Shown: positions 8,023 through 18,156 of the stretch, piece by piece
How positions within the stretch are numbered: position 1 is the stretch's first letter
Layout: every line of letters begins with the position of its first letter
Source: Sulfuricurvum sp. 17-40-25
GTDB taxonomy: Bacteria; Campylobacterota; Campylobacteria; Campylobacterales; Sulfurimonadaceae
Direction of reading: 5' to 3'
Assembly: GCA_002282015.1 (NCBI GenBank)
Contig: NCIJ01000004.1
Coordinates: 1 to 64,000, forward strand
Length of the DNA stretch: 64,000 nucleotides
Position numbers and translations under genes: made by a program
The notes under the pieces: generated by a model
Database searches by the model: none
Seen by the model: only the letters and a program-made list of their open reading frames with translations
What the model was told of the DNA's origin: nothing

Positions 8023-8576
8023 TAGTTACGAGCAAATCCTCGATAATTTTCACGAACGTATTGAGGCATAGCAAAAGCAGCGGGATGAACATCACAGTTA
8101 TAGTACTGATGTCCCTCAAGTAAATCTGTACGCTGTAAAATAACGTCTGCTGTTGGATGATACTCTTTTGAGCTCAATAACAACGTTGAACCGTCTTCAA
8201 GACGATACGGCATGATGATCTTGAAGTAGTTACCTAATGCCTCCATTAAAGGCTTATTAGCACTTACATCATCCAATGACGGATGCTTCATAACCAAAAC
8301 ACCATCATCTTTTAGAATACGACCAATATGTGCAATAACTACACTGTCTGATGTAAGGGCATCAACCATAATAACATCAGCACTGTTTTCGTCTGCATTA
8401 CGGAATGACTCAAGCAAGTCGCTACTTCCAACAGTTGTTACAGTTGACTCTTTATAACGAGCTAGCTCATTCATCAATAGATCACGGTTATCACTTGCAA
8501 GTAAGACCGATGTCGGCAATTTATGCGTACACATGGACACATGGACCATCATTTCAGGGTAAACAAACGTTTTCAT
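8022..8576 (-). CDS. Short spermidine synthase-like protein
   Basis: About 184 residues, shorter than usual spermidine synthases (about 260-290). The opening YPEMMVHVSMCTHKLP resembles the family's YHEMLVH...THP segment, and VDAL, then GVLVMKHPSLD match the later core. The glycine-rich SAM-binding stretch (GGGDG type) is replaced by VLLASDNRDLL, and the usual N-terminal beta domain is missing. It may therefore be a divergent polyamine enzyme or a non-catalytic relative. I start it at the ATG at 8576, with AGAAGAG about ten bases upstream, rather than the TTG two codons earlier. It overlaps coaE by one base. Confidence 0.7.
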   Translation of the reverse strand: MKTFVYPEMMVHVSMCTHKLPTSVLLASDNRDLLMNELARYKESTVTTVGSSDLLESFRNADENSADVIMVDALTSDSVVIAHIGRILKDDGVLVMKHPSLDDVSANKPLMEALGNYFKIIMPYRLEDGSTLLLSSKEYHPTADVILQRTDLLEGHQYYNCDVHPAAFAMPQYVRENYRGFARN

Positions 8577-8644
8577 GGGCAAAAATCTCTTCTATGTGTA
8601 ATTTATTAGCGATTGTATCACGCACAGATTAAATCCCATTGAAA

Positions 8645-8669
8645 TAAGCCAAGATGCCTCCATGGCTTA
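8645..8669. repeat. Inverted repeat between divergent genes
   Basis: TAAGCCA (8645-8651) and TGGCTTA (8663-8669) form a perfect seven-base inverted repeat with an 11-base spacer. It lies upstream of both the speE-like gene and the small membrane protein gene. It could be an operator; no U-run supports a terminator. Confidence 0.4.
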
Positions 8670-8693
8670 AGTATACGCTCAAGTATAGAATAC

Positions 8694-8699
8694 TATAAT
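8694..8699 (+). promoter_or_regulatory. -10 box of the 66-aa membrane protein gene
   Basis: TATAAT 37 bases ahead of the ATG at 8737, with no clear -35. Confidence 0.45.
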
Positions 8700-8736
8700 C
8701 TTATGATATAAAAATTATATTAATAAGGAATAATTA

Positions 8737-8937
8737 ATGTGTGCTGAAAAAATTCAACGTTTCCTGATGGCAATCGTTCTTACAATATCAATGGCGCTGA
8801 CTGCTTATGGCTATGCGCCATATGGAATGGCTCTTCAAGGCTTTGTTATTTTTATGATTGTCATTTGGGCCATTAAGGATTTTTGTCCGTCGCTGTGGGT
8901 GTTTACCAAACTCTTCGGTACTTGTGCTCAAAAATAA
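8737..8937 (+). CDS. Small membrane protein, DUF2892-like (66 aa)
   Basis: A 66-residue protein with two hydrophobic segments (about 8-25 and 30-47) separated by a short loop with Gly and Pro, ending in FCPSLWVFTKLFGTC. The layout and the C-terminal FCP...LFG...C pattern resemble small DUF2892 inner-membrane proteins, whose function is unclear. AAGGAA precedes the ATG. It has its own promoter and stands alone before purM. Confidence 0.65.
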   Translation: MCAEKIQRFLMAIVLTISMALTAYGYAPYGMALQGFVIFMIVIWAIKDFCPSLWVFTKLFGTCAQK

Positions 8938-8960
8938 ACTTAGCCTAACACACTCTTTGT

Positions 8961-8966
8961 TATAAT
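8961..8966 (+). promoter_or_regulatory. -10 box of purM
   Basis: TATAAT in TTGTTATAATTGC, 28 bases ahead of the purM start codon. Confidence 0.5.
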
Positions 8967-8994
8967 TGCTCCACTAAAACGGACGAGGAACTCC

Positions 8995-9990
8995 ATGAGC
9001 CAAATCAGCTACAAAGATGCCGGTGTCGATATCGACGCAGGTAACAGTTTTGTCGAAAATATCAAACCGCTTGTTAAGTCAACAAAAATCCCCGGCGTAC
9101 TAGGTGGCATTGGCTCCTTTGCCGGAGCATTTGAACTTCCAGTAGGATACAAAGAACCTGTTATGCTCGCGGCAACCGATGGCGTTGGAACGAAGCTTAA
9201 GCTTGCTATTGACTCAGGTATTCATAATACCGTCGGTATCGATTTGGTTGCAATGTGTGTTAATGACCTCATCTGTAATTTCGGGACTCCCTCTTTTTTC
9301 CTCGACTATTATGCAACTGCAAAACTCGATGTAAAAGCAGCAACCGCTGTGGTAAGCGGTATTGCCCAAGGGTGCCGTGAAGCCGAGTGTGCTCTAATCG
9401 GCGGGGAAACCGCTGAGATGCCGGGAATGTATCACGGTGGTGATTATGACCTCGCTGGTTTTGCGGTGGGTATGGCAGAAAAAAGCGAACTTGATCGTAC
9501 AAGCCACGTCAATGCAGGTGATATTCTCATCGCCCTTCCTAGCTCAGGATTACATTCAAATGGTTTTTCCCTCGCACGTAAAGTATTACTTGAAAAAATG
9601 GGGATGAAATTTGAAGACGATTTCAATGGAAAACCTTTAATTGAGACTCTTTTGACTCCGACACGTATCTATGTCAAAACGTTCAAAGCGCTCAAAGATA
9701 AAATCCAAGCATTGGGTCATATCACAGGCGGAGGGATTGTTGAGAATCTTCCACGCGTCTTACCAGAAGGTGTGCGTGCGGTCATCACCGAGTCTTCTAT
9801 TCGTGTATTGCCTATATTTGAACTTATCGGTCAGCATGTAGAGCGTTCTGAGATGTACCGTGCCTTTAATATGGGTGTTGGGATGATTCTGGTTATCCGC
9901 CCTGAAAATGTGGATTATGTTCTTGCAAATACCGATGGCTACGTCATCGGGCACCTTGAAAAAGGAACGCGCGAAGCCGTTCTCGTTTAA
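8995..9990 (+). CDS. purM: Phosphoribosylformylglycinamidine cyclo-ligase
   Basis: AIR synthetase: closes the imidazole ring in purine synthesis using ATP. The 331 residues show ISYKDAGVDIDAGN at the start, the ATP/phosphate loop TDGVGTKLKLA, GGETAEMPGMY and the ITGGGIVENLPRVLP segment near the end, all family hallmarks. GAGGAA precedes the ATG. It is a single gene with its own promoter and a strong terminator. Confidence 0.97.
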   Translation: MSQISYKDAGVDIDAGNSFVENIKPLVKSTKIPGVLGGIGSFAGAFELPVGYKEPVMLAATDGVGTKLKLAIDSGIHNTVGIDLVAMCVNDLICNFGTPSFFLDYYATAKLDVKAATAVVSGIAQGCREAECALIGGETAEMPGMYHGGDYDLAGFAVGMAEKSELDRTSHVNAGDILIALPSSGLHSNGFSLARKVLLEKMGMKFEDDFNGKPLIETLLTPTRIYVKTFKALKDKIQALGHITGGGIVENLPRVLPEGVRAVITESSIRVLPIFELIGQHVERSEMYRAFNMGVGMILVIRPENVDYVLANTDGYVIGHLEKGTREAVLV

Positions 9991-10001
9991 TACTTTTCCC
10001 T

Positions 10002-10034
10002 ATGCCTTGCTTCCAAGGCATCTTTCTTTTAATT
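10002..10034 (+). terminator. Rho-independent terminator after purM
   Basis: ATGCCTTG (10002-10009) and CAAGGCAT (10014-10021) form a perfect eight-base stem with a four-base CTTC loop, followed by CTTTCTTTTAATTTTC. It begins 12 bases after the purM stop. Confidence 0.9.
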
Positions 10035-10082
10035 TTCTAATTCATTGTATAATTGAGTACATTAATCCTAAAAGGAAGTACA

Positions 10083-10529
10083 ATGAAAACCAAAATCTTC
10101 GCGGCGGTTGTCATCACGGCGGTTGCCATCCAGTTTATCCCCTATGGAAAAGACCACACTAATCCACCTATCATCAGTGAGCCGACATGGGACTCACCTC
10201 GTACCCAAGAGCTCTTTAATAATGCATGTGCTGACTGCCATTCTCATCAAACCAAGTATCCGTGGTACAGTAATGTCGCCCCTGTATCATGGCTTATTGC
10301 GCGTGATATACAAGAAGGGCGTGAACATTTTAATGTCTCGGCATGGGGGCAGCAAAAAAAGAACGAAGGTAAAGAAGCTGCTAAAGAGGTACGTGAGGGT
10401 GAGATGCCACTATGGTTCTATCTTCCAACGCATCCGGAAGCACAACTCAGTGATACTGAAAAACAAGAACTCATTACAGGCCTAGAAAAAACATTTGGAA
10501 AAGAAGACCCCCAAGAAGAGGAGAAGTAA
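10083..10529 (+). CDS. Periplasmic haem-binding domain protein (148 aa)
   Basis: The N-terminus [20 protein letters not shown] is a signal sequence or membrane anchor. A single c-type haem site [16 protein letters not shown] lies near residue 50, and the [10 protein letters not shown]...[15 protein letters not shown] stretch matches the Haem_bd family of monohaem proteins. It is expected to sit in the periplasm and carry electrons or bind haem. I start it at the ATG at 10083, with AAAGGAAG ahead, rather than an earlier TTG or GTG. It converges with ccoG; a functional link is only suggested by position. Confidence 0.85.
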   Translation: MKTKIFAAVVITAVAIQFIPYGKDHTNPPIISEPTWDSPRTQELFNNACADCHSHQTKYPWYSNVAPVSWLIARDIQEGREHFNVSAWGQQKKNEGKEAAKEVREGEMPLWFYLPTHPEAQLSDTEKQELITGLEKTFGKEDPQEEEK

Positions 10530-10542
10530 TTACTTCTTCTCT
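10517..10542. terminator. Zero-loop dyad over convergent stop codons
   Basis: AGAGGAGAAGTAA and TTACTTCTTCTCT form a 13-base inverted repeat with one mismatch, centred between 10529 and 10530. The stop codons of the haem-binding gene (TAA at 10527-10529) and ccoG (10530-10532 on the other strand) meet at its centre. T-rich sequence follows on the plus strand, so it may act as a bidirectional terminator. Confidence 0.5.
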
Positions 10543-11978
10543 TTCAGTAAGTCTGCGCGCGGGAACGTAAAGGTTGTTTCTTTATTCGTAATAATTTTCT
10601 CTTTGTCATCGACCGCATATGCGTGGACGGTGATTGGAATCACAGTGTCTTTACTGGCATCATTTACCAATACCTCATCAGTATACAGAACAATCACTTT
10701 CTTTTTGACAATACCAGGCTTGACCTTGAATGGTTTTGTTGGTTCACCAATTTTAATTTTGCCTTCCATTCCCTCAGGAGCGATCACATCAAAATAGTAT
10801 TCATGATCTTCGTTGAGTGTGTTTTGCAATAAAATCGTATAGGCATTATCGACTCTCGTCTTACCTTCTTCTGTATGTTTGATCCCAAAGAGGCGATTCT
10901 CTTTATTAATATTGAGAAGCATGTATTCTTTTTCACTTCCCATAACAATCATAATGGCTGTTGTTATAAGTAAAATAACAGCATATCCAATGACTTTTGG
11001 ACGTAGATAATGAGTCTTGCCTTTCATGAATAATGTCTCTTTCTCACTGGACCATTCAACAAGACTCGGTTTCCCAAGTTTTCCCATAACTTCAGTACAA
11101 GCGTCTACACATTCCAGACAGTTGATACACTCTAATTGCAGTCCTTTCCGAATATCAATATGAGTAGGACAAACTGTCACACAACTTTCACACGTCGTAC
11201 ATTCGGCTGTTGGATTAACACTTAAAAGGCTTTTTTGGGTCGTGAAATTTTTAACATGCTGATCGCTGTATATTTCTCCGCCACGATTTGGATTGTAAAT
11301 CGCCATAATCGTATCATCATCGTATAAAACCGATTGGATACGTGAATAGGGACAAACATAGGCACAAAAATCTTCTTTCAAGAAAACAATGTCATAGACT
11401 AAAAAAATTGCAATCCCTATAATCGTTCCAATCAACACTGGGTGCTCTGAGGGAGCATGCATGTATTGTAAGAAGTCTTCAGGTGGGACAAAAAACCACA
11501 TGAGGTCGGTTGCCGCAAGCAGTGCCAATACGACTGCAATCAAAAGCAGTGCAACACGCTTGATCTTATTTTTAGTGGTTGAATAATCGGGCTCTATTTG
11601 TTTATTTTTAATCCGTTTTCGAAGCTTAAATACTTTTGTCTCTAAAAAATCACGGTACGCTACGCGAAAAATTGTCTGAGGACACATCCATCCGCAAAAG
11701 AAACGGCCTCCCAGTACGGTAATACCAAAAATACCGATAAACAGAAACATCAATACAAAGGGCATTAAATATAATTCTTGCATATCAAACTGCACAAACA
11801 TTAGGTGTAATTTCAATTTGTCAAAACTCAATAAAAAGAGATGGTTTCCCTCAATACGTACCCATGGAACAATCAATGTAAATGCGGTTACAAGTATAAA
11901 GAACCAGTATCGTCTAATACGATAAGGGATCCATCCTGCTAAATAGGCTTTTCCTTTTAAAACACTTTCTTCCATCAT
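10530..11978 (-). CDS. ccoG: Cytochrome c oxidase accessory protein CcoG
   Basis: A membrane iron-sulfur protein (FixG/RdxA family) that helps copper delivery during cbb3 oxidase assembly. It has about five membrane segments, the conserved FCGWMCPQTIFR and CAYVCPYSRIQSVLYDDDT, two [4Fe-4S] ferredoxin motifs (CTTCESCVTVCP and CINCLECVDAC), then a C-terminal Ig-like domain. About 482 residues. I chose the ATG at 11978, which has GAGGAG five bases upstream and overlaps the stop of the regulator gene in an ATGA, over an earlier in-frame start. No cco structural genes are in the window. Confidence 0.93.
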   Translation of the reverse strand: MMEESVLKGKAYLAGWIPYRIRRYWFFILVTAFTLIVPWVRIEGNHLFLLSFDKLKLHLMFVQFDMQELYLMPFVLMFLFIGIFGITVLGGRFFCGWMCPQTIFRVAYRDFLETKVFKLRKRIKNKQIEPDYSTTKNKIKRVALLLIAVVLALLAATDLMWFFVPPEDFLQYMHAPSEHPVLIGTIIGIAIFLVYDIVFLKEDFCAYVCPYSRIQSVLYDDDTIMAIYNPNRGGEIYSDQHVKNFTTQKSLLSVNPTAECTTCESCVTVCPTHIDIRKGLQLECINCLECVDACTEVMGKLGKPSLVEWSSEKETLFMKGKTHYLRPKVIGYAVILLITTAIMIVMGSEKEYMLLNINKENRLFGIKHTEEGKTRVDNAYTILLQNTLNEDHEYYFDVIAPEGMEGKIKIGEPTKPFKVKPGIVKKKVIVLYTDEVLVNDASKDTVIPITVHAYAVDDKEKIITNKETTFTFPRADLLKEKK

Positions 11979-12637
11979 ACACTCTCCTCTATCATAGCTT
12001 CCACCGATGGACATTTAATCGTCCCGATAATCATCGCTTCGGCATCTTCATCATTACGTGTCAGGGTTATACCTCGAACCAGTTCTTTAAGCGCACGTGA
12101 TTCTATGTAGTCCTTTAATGAGCTGCGACTCACATTCAACAGACGTGCGATATCGCTGACATTGCGTCCTTGTTTTAACTCTGTGATAATCTGATCAAGA
12201 AATAAATCGAATTTTGAAGAAGATTTGGATCCTTTAGGCCGTCCAATCTCCTTTTTATCCTCATTTTGAATGGTTTGGCGAAGCTGGTCAATCAAACCAA
12301 GTACCACCATTGTATCACTTTGACGATCAATTACAATACCTTGTTTTACAAAATGGATTTCAACGCTATTTCGCAGTAAACAACTCAACATTTGTACTGT
12401 ATCTTCTATATTAACGCTTAACGTCCATGTATCGTACACAAGCAGCGTATCATTATGCAGGGATCTAAATAAGGTTACTACATCGTTTCGCTGATTAATC
12501 CGCTTGTTCTGAAAGGTCTGATCAATCATCTCTTTATCAATGGTCAGCTTTTCACGATCGCAGTAAGCACCTATTATTTTAAGCTGCTCGATGACATTTT
12601 CAAAATCTTTATCGGGGCGAATATAACTGACTACCAT
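11975..12637 (-). CDS. Resolvase-like regulator with HTH (220 aa)
   Basis: The N-terminal 110 residues follow the serine-recombinase fold, with VSYIRPDKDFENVIEQL standing where active enzymes have YxRVSxxxQ. The nucleophilic Ser is Asp here (RPD), and the DRLxR motif is replaced by DTWTLS, so strand exchange is unlikely. The linker GRPKGSKS and a helix-turn-helix (GRNVSDIARLLNVSRSSLKDYI, about 155-178) remain. A domesticated DNA-binding regulator is the best reading. It is coupled to ccoG by an ATGA overlap, so it may control ccoG or respiratory genes. That role is inferred. Confidence 0.8.
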   Translation of the reverse strand: MVVSYIRPDKDFENVIEQLKIIGAYCDREKLTIDKEMIDQTFQNKRINQRNDVVTLFRSLHNDTLLVYDTWTLSVNIEDTVQMLSCLLRNSVEIHFVKQGIVIDRQSDTMVVLGLIDQLRQTIQNEDKKEIGRPKGSKSSSKFDLFLDQIITELKQGRNVSDIARLLNVSRSSLKDYIESRALKELVRGITLTRNDEDAEAMIIGTIKCPSVEAMIEESV

Positions 12638-12711
12638 CTCTGTGACATCCTTATTGCTTGGATTTCACTATGATAGCTCAATATGACGTATTAAGTCAAT
12701 AATTATTTATA

Positions 12712-13506
12712 TTATTTCGTCACAATAGTATCACGTAAGATGACAACCTCACACTGCAAGGAAATTCCAAAGGACTCTTGTATCTTCTTTTGTGCTTCAT
12801 CGATCAGGCTCATCGCATCTTCATAGCTACCTCCGCCATAGTTGACGAGAAAGTTGGCATGCACCTCACTAAAGGCCATTGCCCCACGTCGCAGCCCTTT
12901 AAGCCCAACAGCTTCGATTAATCGGCCGGCATAATCACCCGGAGGATTTTTAAAGCAACTTCCCGCGCTAGGGTCATTGGGCTGATTGGAACGCATTTGG
13001 GCAAACATCTCTAAACGCTCACTTGAAAATCCTTCGTGAAGCTCAAAGGCTGCTTCAAATACCACATCGTGTATTGAGGTTGTGCGATACCCATACTCAA
13101 TTTCTTCTTTAGGTATCCAACCCTTAGCCGTACGTATAGCGATCAGATAGTTAAATATCTCAAATTCTTTGAGTCCCGCATTCATCTTAAGCATTCCCCC
13201 AATGGTTCCAGGGAGCTTTGAAAAATACTCGAAATGGGCAATATTATTTTTTTTGCAAAACGAGACAACCCGTCCGCCAGGAGTAGCTGCCCCGATGATC
13301 AACTGATTGTCTTGTATTTTGATAAAATCGTACTGTTTTGAGAGCATCATAAGAGGGGGAGGGTTGGGAGCTACTAATACGTTATTCGCAGATCCCACTA
13401 TGGTACGGCCAAGAGGAACAGCGTCATCTTCAATCAAAGCCACTTCCACAACAGGGCCAATACGAATCGAACTGAAGCGCGAAAAATCAACGACTTTGCT
13501 GCTCAT
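12712..13506 (-). CDS. murB: UDP-N-acetylenolpyruvoylglucosamine reductase
   Basis: FAD enzyme making UDP-MurNAc for peptidoglycan. At 264 residues it is the short form. FAD-binding features include SSIRIGP, IIGAATPGGRVVSFC and LPGTIGGMLKMNAG. The catalytic region AGSCFKNPPGDYAGRLIE and GLKGLRRGAMAFSEVHANFLVN is intact. It lies in a minus-strand run mqnD-fliQ-murB with short gaps (13 bases to fliQ), so cotranscription is likely. Confidence 0.95.
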   Translation of the reverse strand: MSSKVVDFSRFSSIRIGPVVEVALIEDDAVPLGRTIVGSANNVLVAPNPPPLMMLSKQYDFIKIQDNQLIIGAATPGGRVVSFCKKNNIAHFEYFSKLPGTIGGMLKMNAGLKEFEIFNYLIAIRTAKGWIPKEEIEYGYRTTSIHDVVFEAAFELHEGFSSERLEMFAQMRSNQPNDPSAGSCFKNPPGDYAGRLIEAVGLKGLRRGAMAFSEVHANFLVNYGGGSYEDAMSLIDEAQKKIQESFGISLQCEVVILRDTIVTK

Positions 13507-13519
13507 GAAAAGTTTCCGT

Positions 13520-13789
13520 TTATTGCATAAACGTCGGAATCATATTAAACATCCGAATCGTAAAATCTTGCATTTCATTCATCATCCAAGGCATTGTCAA
13601 AATAATGACAATAACAATACCAATAATTTTGGGGATAAAACTCAGCGTCATCTCATTGATTTGTGTTGTTGCCTGAAAAATACTCACCGCAAGCCCCAAA
13701 AACATCCCAACCAACAATGCGGGAAGCGAAAGAATCAAGGCTATTTTGAACGTTTCGATTCCCAGTCCGACCAGCTCTTCTTGCATCAT
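13520..13789 (-). CDS. fliQ: Flagellar export protein FliQ
   Basis: A small two-helix inner-membrane component of the flagellar type III export gate. The 89 residues start MMQEELVGLGIETFKIAL and contain PALLVGMFLGLAVSIFQATTQINEMTLSFIPKI within the family pattern (hydrophobic segments about 18-38 and 50-70). It sits one base after mqnD and 13 bases before murB. This location away from other flagellar genes is normal for scattered flagellar loci in Campylobacterota. Confidence 0.95.
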   Translation of the reverse strand: MMQEELVGLGIETFKIALILSLPALLVGMFLGLAVSIFQATTQINEMTLSFIPKIIGIVIVIILTMPWMMNEMQDFTIRMFNMIPTFMQ

Positions 13790-13790
13790 G

Positions 13791-14654
13791 TTACGCGTTC
13801 CTCAATTGTGTATATTCCAAAGGGATACAATAATCTCTCGCATCCATTTTTTGATCGAAAAAGCCGTGCGCATATCCAATCTCAAACAGTTTATTGATAG
13901 CATCAAATTGTATTTCACTTAATGTGATCGATTCATCATTAGCATACAGTTCCAAGTATTTGTCCAGTGTTACCGCATCAATACGGACCAATGAACGCTC
14001 GATCAACATTTTTGAAAGTCGCTCTTTATGTTCTCTGGCAATTCGAACCGCTTTTGTCAGTATATTTTCATACTCTATCGCAGTCGTTATGGGCATAGAA
14101 CGACGTATTGCCATTCCACCAAGAGGAAGAGGAAGTTCTCCACCGCTTAGTTCACACCAAATATCCCATAATTCACGTTCGACGACCAATGATTCATCGT
14201 ACCCTAAAATGCTTTCATGTATCAATACTCCGGCATCCACAACGCCGTCTAATACTGCCTGTTCTATCTCTAAAAAATTCATATAGATGACTTTTGCATT
14301 TGGATATGCTACACGAAACAGTAATGCATTGGTCGTATATTTTCCGCTTAATGCTACGGTAAACTTCTTTTTGAGCACTGTCTCACCTTTGCGAATCAGC
14401 TTAGGACCATATCCTTGACCAAAACTAACCGCGGTACGCAATAGGGCATAGTCATTACGAATATGCGGATACAAACCAAAGCTTATCGCACTAATATCAT
14501 AGGTCCCTTTGAGGGCTTCTGTATTCAGGGTTTCAATGTCTAAGGGAATATTCTCAAAAATAGTATCTTGTTTTCCAACCCACCCAAACTTAATGGCATA
14601 ATACATAAAAATGTCATCCGCATCGGGAGAGTGGGCAATCACCATTTTTTTCAC
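13791..14654 (-). CDS. mqnD: 1,4-dihydroxy-6-naphthoate synthase
   Basis: Acts in the futalosine route to menaquinone, the pathway used by Campylobacterota, converting cyclic dehypoxanthinylfutalosine to 1,4-dihydroxy-6-naphthoate. The 287 residues show IAHSPDADDIFMYYAI at the start, ISFGLYPHI, and GELPLPLGGMAIRRS, a family signature. GTG is the likely start because AGAGGA lies seven bases before it, while the next ATG is too far from that site. First gene of the mqnD-fliQ-murB run, divergent from recA. Confidence 0.93.
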   Translation of the reverse strand: MKKMVIAHSPDADDIFMYYAIKFGWVGKQDTIFENIPLDIETLNTEALKGTYDISAISFGLYPHIRNDYALLRTAVSFGQGYGPKLIRKGETVLKKKFTVALSGKYTTNALLFRVAYPNAKVIYMNFLEIEQAVLDGVVDAGVLIHESILGYDESLVVERELWDIWCELSGGELPLPLGGMAIRRSMPITTAIEYENILTKAVRIAREHKERLSKMLIERSLVRIDAVTLDKYLELYANDESITLSEIQFDAINKLFEIGYAHGFFDQKMDARDYCIPLEYTQLRNA

Positions 14655-14706
14655 TAAAAATTCCTCTAGTACATATCAAATCAATTAGATTTTAACCAAA
14701 TAACGC

Positions 14707-14712
14707 TAAAAT
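14707..14712 (+). promoter_or_regulatory. Possible -10 box of recA
   Basis: TAAAAT in AACGCTAAAATATC. It would give a leader of about 110 bases that contains a long inverted repeat (14744-14784). Confidence 0.35.
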
Positions 14713-14743
14713 ATCTCTATTAAATGTGTATTCTTGATATTGC

Positions 14744-14784
14744 AATATGACATATTTTTTAGAAATATTTCAATTTGTCATATT
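14744..14784. repeat. Inverted repeat in the recA leader
   Basis: AATATGACA (14744-14752) and TGTCATATT (14776-14784) are perfect nine-base inverted copies with a 23-base spacer. They lie between the likely promoter and the recA start, so they could form an RNA stem or bind a repressor. They do not match a known LexA box. Confidence 0.55.
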
Positions 14785-14827
14785 ATTACTTAAATTTAGA
14801 ATCAAACCCTTTCAGGAGAGAATAGAC

Positions 14828-17132
<2,305 letters not shown>

Positions 17133-17133
<1 letters not shown>

Positions 17134-17450
17134 TGACCCCAGAAGAGCATGAACAGATACTGTATGATGAGCAGCACTATCAAAGTTTTAGTGAGCGCCG
17201 TTTTGGCCTCTCTACCTCAAAATTTTTAGCTGCTTGCGGATTTGTTCTTGCTCTTTTGTTTTATTTAGGCGTTTTAATTTTTGGAAACAATTCTTTGTCC
17301 GTATTATTTCAGCTTGAAGAGTATCAATCTTTTCTCTCCGACGATATTGAAAATTTAAAAACACAAAATGCCGCTTTGCAAAAACAATATTTTGAGCTCA
17401 AAGAGCTTGAGTCTGATCCAGTCCCGATTCAAAATGGAGCTACCCCATGA
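17133..17450 (+). CDS. FtsB/DivIC-like septum protein (105 aa)
   Basis: A cytoplasmic N-tail of about 30 residues, one membrane helix (LAACGFVLALLFYLGVLIF, about 32-50), then a coiled-coil (about 60-95, DDIENLKTQNAALQKQYFELKELE) outside the membrane. This is the layout of FtsB/DivIC-type division proteins, and the position after eno matches ftsB in many proteobacteria. It overlaps eno by one base and the next gene by four. Divergent in sequence, so the role in division is inferred. Confidence 0.75.
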
Positions 17451-18064
17451 ACAAATCACTTTATATTGCACTTATTCTAGCTTCCACAGCTTTTTCCAGA
17501 GACAATCCGTTCTTTTCAACTGACGAGAGCGCTGCAACCCCTCTTTCCTCCAATACCGTAATACACAAACCACCGCTTAGTTCAATGACGTATAGCTTTC
17601 CCGATCAAGCACGTGTCCTGAAGGAAGCGACCTTTACCTTTCAAAATGTAGATGGTAGTTTTGAAACACGCAAGCTAGAGATCGATCAAAGTATCGATTG
17701 GCGTCACCCTCTAGTCCTATCGCAGTATACAAATCAAAAAGCTACCTCAAGTAGCGCCATCAACAGGTCATCTCATGCAGATAATGGATTTATACAGTTT
17801 GTACATACAGGCAATAAAATTTCATTGCTTACCAAAGACCCAGTATTGCGTTCCTTCAGTCTTGGAGACCCTAGCAGTATAATCATCGATTTTGTACATT
17901 CCACTACTTTTAACGCGTATGAAAAAGATTTATCCGCCTCTCCCTATGCAAACGTCAAAGTGACCTATCATGGAAAATTTGCCCGTGCTGTTATTACACT
18001 CGATGGGAAATATACCTGTACCGTTTCAAAAACAGCTCAAGGGGCAAATGTTACTTGTAAATAA
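17447..18064 (+). CDS. AMIN domain-containing periplasmic protein (205 aa)
   Basis: A short signal peptide (about 1-17) is followed by a Ser/Thr-rich, likely disordered segment and a C-terminal beta-rich domain (about 110-205) with GFIQFVHTGNKISLLTKD and SSIIIDFVHSTTF, the pattern of AMIN domains, which target envelope proteins to peptidoglycan or division sites. No amidase domain is attached. Last gene of recA-eno-ftsB-like, overlapping its neighbour by four bases, which supports an envelope or division role. Confidence 0.7.
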   Translation: MNKSLYIALILASTAFSRDNPFFSTDESAATPLSSNTVIHKPPLSSMTYSFPDQARVLKEATFTFQNVDGSFETRKLEIDQSIDWRHPLVLSQYTNQKATSSSAINRSSHADNGFIQFVHTGNKISLLTKDPVLRSFSLGDPSSIIIDFVHSTTFNAYEKDLSASPYANVKVTYHGKFARAVITLDGKYTCTVSKTAQGANVTCK

Positions 18065-18098
18065 TTGAGGAAGTTACATAAAAAAGTGAAAAGGAAGT

Positions 18099-18139
18099 AT
18101 GTCTCATAAAGAGACATTGCCAAAGAAAAAGCTTCTTTG
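18099..18139. terminator. Two hairpins at the AMIN gene/tpx convergence
   Basis: ATGTCTC/GAGACAT (18099-18105 and 18111-18117, five-base loop) is followed by CAAAGAA/TTCTTTG (18121-18127 and 18133-18139, five-base loop). Both stems are perfect. On the minus strand the first is followed by a T-rich run, fitting termination of tpx. The plus-strand run is poor. Confidence 0.6.
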
Positions 18140-18156
18140 ACCTTGAGTAGAAATAA

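Noticed and set aside
11975-12637. Active site-specific invertase or transposon resolvase
   Set aside because: The catalytic Ser and DRLxR motif are missing, and no inverted repeats or transposase are nearby.
13307-13897. 196-residue plus-strand frame across murB/fliQ/mqnD
   Set aside because: It is antisense to three clear genes and has no family resemblance.
14747-14827. N-terminal extension of RecA
   Set aside because: The added residues are hydrophobic and unlike RecA, and the strong ribosome binding site is before 14828.
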